A stretch of DNA of 64,000 bases from Cladopsammia gracilis (taxonomy: Eukaryota; Cnidaria; Anthozoa; Scleractinia; Dendrophylliidae), in contig JAJGOT010000167.1 of assembly GCA_022457155.1 (NCBI GenBank), positions 791,001 to 855,000 of the forward strand, read 5' to 3'. Every line of letters starts with the position of its first letter. Positions within the stretch are counted from its first letter, which is position 1. The notes under the pieces are model-generated. The model searched no databases and was not told where the DNA came from. It saw nothing but the letters and a program-made list of their open reading frames with translations. Both the position numbers and the translations under genes were made by a program. This document shows positions 11,401-23,400 of this stretch, piece by piece.

Positions 11401-14400
11401 TAGACCATTACACACTCAGTCAGACAGTTGTACAGATAGATAGACAGTCAGTTAAGTGAACAGTCAGCCAGACAGTTGTAGAATGGCTCTGTTGTCAATT
11501 GATAATACAAACTACACAACCCAGAATTATTTGATTCACTCCAATGAAGGCTATTTACTTTTGATTATTTACTCAGATGATATGAGAATTTAGCGTTTCA
11601 CATCCCCACTGATGCAGTGCTGTAGTTTATTGCATTTGAAGAACGCAATCCTAAATTCGTGTCGGTTACCCTGTGCCTTGCATGCAGAAAAATTTGACAA
11701 TTTTTGTGTCCGCTCTGCCAAATGGCCACCCCTATTGCTTTTTTCAGGGGCTCACTTCCACCGAAAACCTTTGAACGCATCTCCATAATCTTTAATTACT
11801 GCTAGTTTAAAAACTAACCCCTTAATCAGTTAGTCAGGTGGCCAGTCAAACAGTTAGTCAGACAATCAAACAGATAGACAGACGGTTATATGGATGGACA
11901 GTCACACAGATAGAGTGACAGACACATAGTTAGTCAGACTTTCAGACATTCAGTCAGTCAGTCAGACAGTGTCAATTGCTCAGTCAGGCAGTCAGTAAGA
12001 CAGACAGCCAGGCAGTTGATCAGATGGACAGCCAGGCAGTGTTAAACTCATCTGCTTGTTGATTAGTTTATAATGCCAGTGCTCTGATTGAAATTTTAGA
12101 GTGTGGAGTCAAGTGTCACGAGAGATGTAAGGACTTGTTGAATGCTGACTGCTTACAACGTAAGTTATGGTTTGTTACTGATTCCAAGTATTTCCACTAC
12201 ACCACCACACAGGCTAACCACTATACCACCACACAGGCTAACCACTATACCACTGCACAGGCTAACCACTATACCACTGCACAGGCTAACCACTATACCA
12301 CTGCACAGGCTAACCACTATACCACCATGCAGGCTAACCACTATACCACTGCACAGGCTAACCACTGCACCACTGCACAGGCACTGCACCTGCTAACCTC
12401 CACACCACTGCACAGGCTAACCACTACACCACTGCACAGGCTAACCTCTACACCACTGCACAGGCTAATCACTACACCACTGCACCTGCTTACCTCTACA
12501 CCACTACACAGGATAACCACTACACCACCGCAAAGGCTAACCACTGCACAGGCTAACCACTACACCACTCTTTTACCAGGTGCTGCTGAGAAATCAGCTA
12601 AACATGGCACAGTTGACAAAACACAATCTATTATCGTGGCCATGAAGAACAGAATGGAAAAAAGAGAAGCGACAAGACCTGAAATATTTGAACGAATCAG
12701 GCAAGTATATGGATTTGGTTTTGTTATTGCGAAAGCAACGATGAATTAATTGATTTAACCTGGTTTCTGTAGAATAAAGCAACTCAGTGTATTGTTTGTT
12801 ACTCTGGATACACTGCAGTGCTAGTCCATTACAGCATTATGCTGGGTCTTCTTAACATTTTGTTGTTACACATTTATAAACCTGGGTGCAGAGAGAATCT
12901 AAGTGTGCTATGCATGCATTTTATGCCTGCCAAGTCTCACGCCTTAGGCCTGAGTCTCACGCCTGCGAGTCCAAAACTCCGATCTCACGCCTACTCACGC
13001 CTATGGAGCAATTTCTCATGCCTGCACGCCTGACTTACAGATTTGGCCATTAACCTGAAATAACTGATTGCATGATCCAATTAAAAATATAGTTTAATGT
13101 TCATGAAAATGTGGCACTTTTTTGTAGGTTTTTATTGTTCTGAACATTACTATTACAGCTTAAACGGAGGTCTGAGGTCCATGGAAACTTTTGAACTCTT
13201 CGGAACATCTTCGGACAACTTCGGACATCTTCGGAATATATTGGGTTGTCTTCGGATTTGGTCGGGTTGCCTTCGGAAATCCTCGCACTCCCACGAAAAC
13301 ATTCTCACACCTATCACTCGGAAAAAGTTGGCAGGCATAGCATTTAGCCTTAAATCCATTATTTTTTCTTGGAGTTCCTTTATGGAATTATATTAAATAT
13401 TAAGACATTAAATATCAATATTTAACAATTTTAGTGAAGTGTTTCACATGGAGCTCAAAACACATGCTGGACACATGAAAGCCGTCAAAAACTTGATTTT
13501 GGAAGGAACATCAAAATGGTCAGCAAAAATACTCATCACAGGTAAACTAAAAGAATAAATTGGTTTTTTTCCTTCTGATGATGCCAGGATTTTTCATATG
13601 TTGGCAATCATTCCAGACTCTTTGCTTCCACTGCAAGTAATCTAAGGTAGTTTATTATTCAGAAACCAGATTTAACCCTTTAACTCCCAAAAATGCGAAA
13701 AACTGAAGAAAATCCAAAATTTTATTTTGCAAAATACTGAAAAACAAATGGTGTCATGCAAATATACTACCATAAAGGTTTCATTTGAATGGTCACACGA
13801 TAGGATTTTGTCAACCGACTCAAAAGTTAGAACTACACTACATATCTCCATAATTGTCTCTGGGAGTGAACAGCTTAACATTGATCATTCAAATGCTTAT
13901 TTATTGTTCTTTATTGTGACTACTTCTTGTTTGTCTACAGTTGTGAGTGCACAAGGACTTATTGCCAAGGATAAAACAGGTGTGCAGGTTTTGAATATTT
14001 ATTACCATTATAATGTTTTTCTGAAAGTAAATCAATAGTGATATTATAACACTTTATTCATTAACAAGTCATCAAGATGTTGATTAATTATTAATTTAAC
14101 GGAATTTCTTCAGGTACAAGTGACCCTTATGTGACAGTTCAGATTGGCCGAACGAAGAAGAGGACAAAGACCATTCCACATGAGCTGGATCCAGAGTGGA
14201 ATGAGACATTCGGATTGTGAGTATAACGATGATCACTTAACTCTGTTTACACAGCTTGCATTAACTAATTATAATAAGAATTTACATGCCTTGTATTCTT
14301 TTCTTTCCTTGTACAGTGATTGTCACAATTCTTCTGATAGAATCAAAGTGCGTGTTTGGTAAGTGATGCAGGGATAATCAGTGGTCAAAACATATTACAG

Positions 14401-17400
14401 TAAAGTCACACTTAAGGCACAAGCAGCTTTCCTGGCTGACACTAAACTCACTTTCTATAGTGTGAAGCAACAAGGATCATTACATTGTATTTCTTAATTG
14501 TGTTCCATTTGTTATTTTTCTCCCCTGTATGGGATGCTAATCTCAATTTTCTTAGAGACTTAATTACCTTAATTTAATTTAATTTATATATTAATGATTA
14601 ATTAATTATCAATTAGTTACCTATTTACTTGTTAATTAGTAACTTAATTTACTCCATTCTGAAAAGCCCTTTTGGGATGAATAAAGTATATATGTATGCA
14701 TGTATGTATGTATGCTGGTTCATTGTAGGGTTACTCCCAGCAGTCTGTTTTCTGCTATCCATTAACACACCAGGGTGGAGAGACGATTTAAAGCAAAATG
14801 TCTTTCTAAGCAAACAACACGATGGTAGATATCAGGCCTGAGACCACTGACCTTCAGATCAATGCCGCCACACACCATAGAATACTTTACCATCTTTATT
14901 ATTCACACTTACATTTACATGTACAGGGATGAAGATGATGATATTAAAGCAAGGGTGAGATCCAAACTGATCAGGGAGCCTGATGACTTCCTTGGACAGA
15001 CAATCATTGAAGTGAGGACACTTAGCGGAGAGATGGACGTCTGGTATAATCTTGGTATGGCATTGTCTTTGCTAGTCACTTGAAATTGAATATCTGGATG
15101 TCTAATAAATTTTGTCATACTCTAAAAATCCTCTTTCTTTTTGTTTTCTTAAGGTTACAGTGTACCTTCGGGGGTGTCTCCAGTATAACAGCTCTAGCGT
15201 CCTCAGATTACACTTAATATACCTAAACCCAGATATCAAATTAAAGCTTATAGAGCTGGCTATCTAAATATGGAAACCATTTGGTAATAAAATGAATTGT
15301 CGAAGTTTTTACGACGTCTAAATTCGAACGTCCGAATCAGCTTTAAAATGCTATAACTCAAAGCGATTATTATATTTTGCTAATTTGATTTGTTCTCGGA
15401 TTTCCGGACACGAAGCGCTAAAAAAACGTGTCGGCGATTTTCCATATTCAATTGCAGTAAAAAGTTACAGAATATTTTCGAAAAGGGGAGAAAAAAATTG
15501 GAATGATCGCACGGAAATGCCTCCTGACGAAAAAGTTTTCGGAATTAAGAAATTCGCCGACACGTTTTTGTTGATTATATGTTAGCCTAGCTTCTGTCCA
15601 AATTTAAGGAAAATCGAACAAATTCCCCTCAAGTTGTAGCTCTTTAAAGTGTCCCCAACAAGCGAAAAATTAACTTTGAGAAAACGGCGCTTAAAAAAAC
15701 ATATCGCTTAATAAACAAACTCCGCCCACAAAAGTTATAACGTCATTTCTCCGTCAATTTTCACTATTTTTCGATACTTTTTTTTTGGATGAAAGTTCAT
15801 TCTGTAAACTTTATTTTAACGCCAAAAAAAAATTTTCGATAAATTTTCGATCTGAAGGTACACTGTAACCTTAATATATAGCTGAGTAATACTGGTAACA
15901 ATAAATAAAATAATAAATAAATAATAAAATAATATAATGTTAAGTGTAATGTTAAGTATCCTATAGATCCCAGATTGAATTGAAATTTGAAAACATCTAT
16001 GCATACACTTGTAACTGTTGTACTATTTTCCACTCCAGAAAAAAGAACTGACAGATCAGCTGTGTCTGGAGCGATACGACTGAGAATCAGCATTGAGATC
16101 AAAGGAGAGGAGAAAGTTGTTCCTTATCATCACCAGTACACTTGCCTTCATGAGGTAATTATCAGCCAAGTTGCTTGTTTTATTTACTGTCAGAAGTCAT
16201 ATTCATCACAGGTGACTGCAAGTAGTAGATAAGATATGAGTGGGGATGGGCATTAACAATGGCGAGCCAAAGGCGAGCCATTGTAAATGCCCATACAGAT
16301 TGGACGCGAATATTTTATCATACTTGTGAAATGAAACAATGAGTAGAGATCTGTATGAAAAGTTAATGAATACTAATCAGCTGAGGAGGTGTTTGTATCA
16401 AAAGTTAATTCTACTGTTTAATAATTCATCAACTCAGTTGATTTGTATTGGGGTTTACAAAGGTGTTGTGGTTCAATTTTATCCTTGGTTCAAATTTTAT
16501 TTTCCTTTGTTTTTGGCTATGATAATGTATGATAACGAGTTTTAAACAAAGGAAAATAAACTTTGAACCAAGGATAAAATTGAACCACAACATATACATG
16601 AGACTCAAATACTGCCTTTTTATTGGTCATAACTGTTATAAATTATTCATGAATTTTACAATGAATAATAAAGCCAGCCTGCTAATTCATGTTAATTTAA
16701 TTTTTAATTTAATTTGCTACAATTTAACAGAAAAATGTTTTTTTTTATCATTTTCCAGAATATCTTCCATTTCTTGTGTGAAAAGAACAATGGTCAGGTT
16801 CCACTTCCTGCTTCTAACACGGTAAGCTGAATCCCCTATTTTAAGTTAATATTGGATTAATACATTGTGTCTGCTAGGTACACCAAGTTATTCAAAGTGA
16901 ACAGTCCCGGTGTAAGCTTTTAATGTTGTGTCTCACTTTTATTTGTTGCAGAGAGATGATCCTTGGAAAGTGTTTTTCCCAGAACCTGCTCTTGAAATAG
17001 TGAATGAGTTTGCTATGCGATATGGAATTGAAAGTATCTATCAAGCGATGACGTGAGTTAACTAATATATAATGATCGTTGGCTGTTTCTAACACAGATC
17101 AAAAGGGACATGAAGCAGCAGACTGGATAGATTTATATGCTTGACAGTTCTTGTTGACATCTATTTGTTTGTTTTTAGTCACCTCTCCTGTCTCACGGCA
17201 TGCTACATGTGTCCTGGTGTCCCTGCCGTCATCAGCAGCTTGCTCGCAAACATCAATGCTTTCTTTTCGCACACTACGGCAAACTCTGCCACCTCTGCAT
17301 CACATCGATTCACCTCCACAAACTTTGGGGTAAGGCTTAATAATTGTTATTATACAGGGTATAGTAGTTCTTCTGTAAACAGGCTTTCAACTTCCTTTGT

Positions 17401-20400
17401 TGATTTTGATGAACAAAAGAGAGATTGCAGCCCAGTTGATAAGAATAATATATTACCCAGACACTATTATTAACTAATATTTTAATAGGATGCCCTTTCA
17501 TTACATGGTACTACTACTACTACACCTACGTGGAACTGTAAATATTCCACCTTAAAGAGCCAAATAAGTTTTGTAGATGGAGGACAGTGTTCATGATGTT
17601 ATATGTTACGAACACGAAGATAACGGCAACAACAACAATTTCCTGCTTATGATAGGGATGACTTTGTGGCTGACATTGGATAACTTGTAAGCTGCTTGTT
17701 AGTTTTATTTTAAGAAAGTTATGTTTCGTTTTTTAGAGTGAAAAGTTTGTTAAGATTGTGGATCATCTTTACAACACGCTGAGAATTGACATTGCAAATT
17801 ACAGGGTAAGTTTGTATTTAACAGTAGCTGTTATTAAGGTCATGTGTTAGTGCTGTCGTTGACTCCTGTGTCTTGTGATTTATTTTTAGACAAATTTTCC
17901 AGCATCAAGTCCAGATAAGCTGGATGATCTCAAGTCCTCTGTTGATCTGTTAACAAGTGTGACATTTTTCAGAATGAAGGTATACCTAACAATATTATTG
18001 CATTTAGGTTAATTAATGAAGAAAATGTTAAATTGGTTTGCAGTCCAGTCACAGCTGGTGCCTAGCTCTGTTGTCTGGAAGCAAGCTAAAATGTTTCCAA
18101 TGAAAATCTATTATTTTTAATTTTAAGACCGTACCAACTTGCTAAAATCAGGTGCCACATAGAAGAGGGTCAAGGGAGTGTTACATTGTAACTGATGTAT
18201 CCATAGTATGTGTTGAAGAAACTTCTTTAAACATACTAATAATTAATGACGTTGTTGATTTGACACAAATTTAATGTCCTTCATTGAATACCGTTTTCAG
18301 GTCCTCAGTCAACGACCCACCAGGACAGCAGAGATTGTGCGTGAATGTGTGAAGGTTAGTACTAGGTTTCATTGTAAATGAAAAGTAGAAAAAACCCAGG
18401 CAATATCGGGATATTGTGGGTGCATAAGCAATTCTTTCTTTACATCAACATATCCCAGGTTCAATGCGTTAAACACGCTATCAAGGCATCATCCAGTGCC
18501 TTACAGTTTGAAGAAATTAGGTTTTTGGAGTGAGTGAATATTTAACATGTTGACTAGAAGCTTGGCTGGTCATTCTAATTGTTATATATTGAGGATCGGA
18601 TTGACCAATCTAATTTCAGTTTGCCTCCTTTTTCATTGCAGAACTGCATGAAAGGAAGTTATGCATACCTCTATGCCAACTGTGCTGAGTTGTATGACAG
18701 AGAACTGGCTACAGACAGTTCTACTTTAGATCCAAGTACACCACAAGCTGGTCCTAAGAACCTTGACTTCTGGCCAAAACTGATTTCGTTGGTTGTGTCT
18801 GTGATTGAAGAGGACAGAGGGGTCTACACTAACGTGTTAAACCAGTATGTGCCATTTTTCGAATTGACAGTTTACAATTCACATGACTTTGAAGATGACT
18901 TCTGCTCAGGTTGTCGAAGCATCATCCATTGTCAACAACAGCAATTCTTTCCAGAACTACACTTACCTGGACGATTAAACTTGTTTTTACAAAATGAAAA
19001 TGATTCTATTCATTGCTGATTTCTTTATAAACCCGTTGTCATTCTTCTTTTCGTTCATTTGTGTGCAGGTTTCCAACTGAGCTGAATGTGGGAGAGGTCA
19101 GTGCACAGGTGTTTTGGAACTTATTTTCTGCAGACCTACAGGATATGTTAAAAGGTACAATTCCACATGAATGGATTTACTAATATGCATACCTCATTAG
19201 AAAAGCGATTAAGCCTAGAAAAAAGATGAGTGGGTAGGTTGTTATGAAACTTTGCTGGCTCTTTGTTATCTTCGGACTCACCCTTGATGTTCAGTCTTAA
19301 TAACCATTAAACTTTTTTCTTTCAGAACACAGCTTTCGGCAACAGTCTCGCTGGAATAGTGCTGATTATATGAATCTCCACTTTAAGGTATCAAATTTGT
19401 GAATAATACATCCAACTTTTTTTCTACAATGGTGAATAAATTTCATGAAGCGTTTTAGTTTTTAATTTAAGTTGTACCTGTCTGGTAACATAATTGTTTA
19501 TTTGTTGTAGGTTAAGTGGTTTTATAATGAGTATGCCCGTCAGTGCCCAGAAAACAAAGGCAAAGTGCCAGAGTATGCCGGGTAATGTTTTACTTTGATC
19601 TTACAGTGAAAAACTTTTTGGTTTGAAACTTCGTTTATAGCACATATGTGGAAACATGGTTGTCTGTTGGTCAGTATGTTGGTCAGTATGGATGTCTGTT
19701 GGTCAGTATGTTGGTCAGTATGGATGTCTGTTGGTCAGTATGTTGGTCAGTATGGTTGTCTGTTGGTCAGTATGTTAGTCAGTATGTTGGTCAGTATGTT
19801 GGTCAGTATGTTGGTCAGTATGTTGGTCAGTATGTTGGTCAGTATGTTGGTCAGTATGGATGTCTGTTGGTCAGTATGTTGGTCAGTATGTTGGTCAGTA
19901 TGGTTGTCTGTTGGTCAGTATGTTGGTCAGTATGTTGGTCAGTATGTTGGTCAGTATGGATGTCTGTTGGTCAGTATGTTGGTCAGTATGTTGGTCAGTA
20001 TGGATGTCTGTTGGTCAGTATGTTGGTCAGTATGTTGGTCAGTATGGATGTCTGTTGGTCAGTATGTTGGTCAGTATGTTGGTCAGTATGTTGGTCAGTA
20101 TGGATGTCTGTTGGTCAGTATGTTGGTCAGTAAGATGGTCAGTATGTTGGTCAGTATGTTGGTCAGTAAGTTGGTCAGTATGTTGGTCAGTATGTTGGTC
20201 AGTATGTTGGTCAGTATGTTGGTCAGTAAGTTGGTCAGTATGTTGGTCAGTATGGATGTCTGTTGGTCAGTATGGATGTCTGTTGGTCAGTATGTTGGTC
20301 AGTATGGATGTCTGTTGGTCAGTATGTTGGTCAGTATGGATGTCTGTTGGTCAGTATGTTGGTCAGTATGGATGTATATTGGTCAGTATGTTGGTCAGTA

Positions 20401-23400
20401 TGTTGGTCAGTATGAATGTATGTTGGTCAGTATGTTGGTCAGTATGTTGGTCAGTATGGATGTCTGTTGGTTAGTATGTTGGTCAGTATGGATGTCTGTT
20501 GGTCAGTATGTTGGTCAGTATGGATGTCTGTTGGTCAGTATGTTGGTCAGTATGGATGTCTGTTGGTCAGTATGTTGGTCAGTATGTTGGTCAGTATGTT
20601 GGTCAGTATGGATGTCTGTTGGTTAGTATGTTGGTCAGTATGTTGGTCAGTATGTTGGTCAGTATGGATGTCTGTTGGTCAGTATGTTGGTCAGTATGTT
20701 GGTCAGTATGGATGTCTGTTGGTTAGTATGTTGGTCAGTATGTTGGTCAGTATGTTGGTCAGTATGTTGGTCAGTATGTTGGTCAGTATGGATGTATGTT
20801 GGTCAGTATGTTGGTCAGTATGGATGTCTGTTGGTCAGTATGTTGGTCAGTATGGATGTCTGTTGGTCAGTATGTTGGTCAGTATGGATGTCTGTTGGTC
20901 AGTATGGATGTCTGTTGGTCAGTATGTTGGTCAGTATGTTGGTCAGTATGTTGGTCAGTATGGATGTCTGTTGGTTAGTATGTTGGTCAGTATGTTGGTC
21001 AGTATGTTGGTCAGTATGGATGTCTGTTGGTCAGTATGTTGGTCAGTATGTTGGTCAGTATGGATGTATGTTGGTCAGTATGTTGGTCAGTATGGATGTC
21101 TGTTGGTTAGTATGTTGGTCAGTATGTTGGTCAGTATGTTGGTCAGTATGTTGGTCAGTATGGATGTCTGTTGGTTAGTATGTTGGTCAGTATGTTGGTC
21201 AGTATGTTGGTCAGTATGGATGTCTGTTGGTCAGTATGTTGGTCAGTATGTTGGTCAGTATGGATGTATGTTGGTCAGTATGTTGGTCAGTATGGATGTC
21301 TGTTGGTCAGTATGTTGGTCAGTATGGATGTCTGTTGGTCAGTATGGATGTCTGTTGGTCAGTATGTTGGTCAGTATGTTGGTCAGTATGGATGTCTGTT
21401 GGTTAGTATGTTGGTCAGTATGTTGGTCAGTATGTTGGTCAGTATGTTGGTCAGTATGGATGTCTGTTGGTCAGTATGTTGGTCAGTATGTTGGTCAGTA
21501 TGGATGTATGTTGGTCAGTATGTTGGTCAGTATGGATGTCTGTTGGTCAGTATGTTGGTCAGTATGGATGTCTGTTGGTCAGTATGTTGGTCAGTATGGA
21601 TGTCTGTTGGTCAGTATGGATGTCTGTTGGTCAGTATGTTGGTCAGTATGTTGGTCAGTATGTTGGTCAGTATGTTGGTCAGTATGGATGTCTGTTGGTT
21701 AGTATGTTGGTCAGTATGTTGGTCAGTATGTTGGTCAGTATGTTGGTCAGTATGGATGTCTGTTGGTCAGTATGTTGGTCAGTATGTTGGTCAGTATGTT
21801 GGTCAGTATGGATGTCTGTTGGTTAGTATGTTGGTCAGTATGTTGGTCAGTATGTTGGTCAGTATGTTGGTCAGTATGGATGTATGTTGGTCAGTATGTT
21901 GGTCAGTATGTTGGTCAGTATGGATGTCTGTTGGTCAGTATGTTGGTCAGTATGGATGTCTGTTGGTCAGTATGGATGTCTGTTGGTCAGTATGTTGGTC
22001 AGTATGTTGGTCAGTATGGATGTCTGTTGGTTAGTATGTTGGTCAGTATGTTGGTCAGTATGTTGTTCAGTATGTTGGTCAGTATGGATGTCTGTTGGTC
22101 AGTATGTTGGTCAGTATGTTGGTCTGTATGGATGTATGTTGGTCAGTATGTTGGTCAGTATGGATGTCTGTTGGTTAGTATGTTGGTCAGTATGTTGGTC
22201 AGTATGTTGGTCAGTATGTTGGTCAGTATGTTGGTCAGTATGTTGGTCAGTATGGATGTCTGTTGGTTAGTATGTTGGTCAGTATGTTGGTCAGTATGTT
22301 GGTCAGTATGGATGTCTGTTGGTCAGTATGTTGGTCAGTATGTTGGTCAGTATGGATGTCTGTTGGTCAGTATGTTGGTCAGTATGGATGTCTGTTGGTC
22401 AGTATGTTGGTCAGTATGGATGTCTGTTGGTCAGTATGTTGGTCAGTATGGATGTCTGTTGGTCAGTATGTTGGTCAGTATGGATGTCTGTTGGTCAGTA
22501 TGTTGGTCAGTATGGATGTATGTTGGTCAGTATGTTGGTCAGTATGTTGGTCAGTATGTTGGTCAGTATGGATGTCTGTTGGTCAGTATGTTGGTCAGTA
22601 TGGATGTCTGTTGGTCAGTATGTTGGTCAGTATGGATGTCTGTTGGTCAGTATGTTGGTCAGTATGGATGTATGTTGGTCAGTATGTTGGTCAGTATGTT
22701 GGTCAGTATGTTGGTCAGTATGGATGTCTGTTGGTCAGTATGTTGGTCAGTATGGATGTCTGTTGGTCAGTATGGATGTCTGTTGGTCGGTCAGTATGTT
22801 GGTCAGTATGGATGTCTGTTGGTTAGTATGTTGGTCAGTATGTTGGTCAGTATGTTGGTCAGTATGGATGTCTGTTGGTCAGTATGTTGGTCAGTATGGA
22901 TGTCTGTTGGTTAGTATGTTGGTCAGTATGTTGGTCAGTATGTTGGTCAGTATGTTGGTCAGTATGTTGGTCAGTATGGATGTCTGTTGGTTAGTATGTT
23001 GGTCAGTATGTTGGTCAGTATGTTGGTCAGTATGGATGTCTGTTGGTCAGTATGTTGGTCAGTATGTTGGTCAGTATGGATGTCTGTTGGTCAGTATGTT
23101 GGTCAGTATGGATGTATGTTGGTCAGTATGTTGGTCAGTATGTTGGTCAGTATGGATGTCTGTTGGTCAGTATGTTGGTCAGTATGGATGTCTGTTGGTC
23201 AGTATGTTGGTCAGTATGGATGTCTGTTGGTCAGTATGGATGTCTGTTGGTCAGTATGTTGGTCAGTATGTTGGTCAGTATGGATGTCTGTTGGTTAGTA
23301 TGTTGGTCAGTATGTTGGTCAGTATGGATGTCTGTTGGTCAGTATGTTGGTCAGTATGGATGTCTGTTGGTTAGTATGTTGGTCAGTATGTTGGTCAGTA

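Larger units (their letters stand above)
13435..16154 (+). other. unc13: UNC13 C2B domain and preceding linker
   Basis: Exon 13435-13541 encodes the conserved helix [19 protein letters not shown]. Exons 13941-16154 encode the Ca2+-binding C2B. The first Ca2+ loop has Asp residues in AKDKTGTSDPYV and the second has the acidic DEDDDIK; both keep the Asp positions used by Munc13-1. [19 protein letters not shown] and [16 protein letters not shown] complete the domain. C2B binds PIP2 and Ca2+ and tunes release probability. Confidence 0.95.

Noticed and set aside
12135..12749. 204-codon frame as a separate gene
   Set aside because: It is UNC13 exon 13, intron 13 and exon 14 read through; kept only as an intron-retention hypothesis.
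15149..15875. Assignment of the TTAA element to piggyBac
   Set aside because: The TTAA duplication fits, but the ends start GGTTAC rather than the CCY typical of piggyBac, and no transposase is present.
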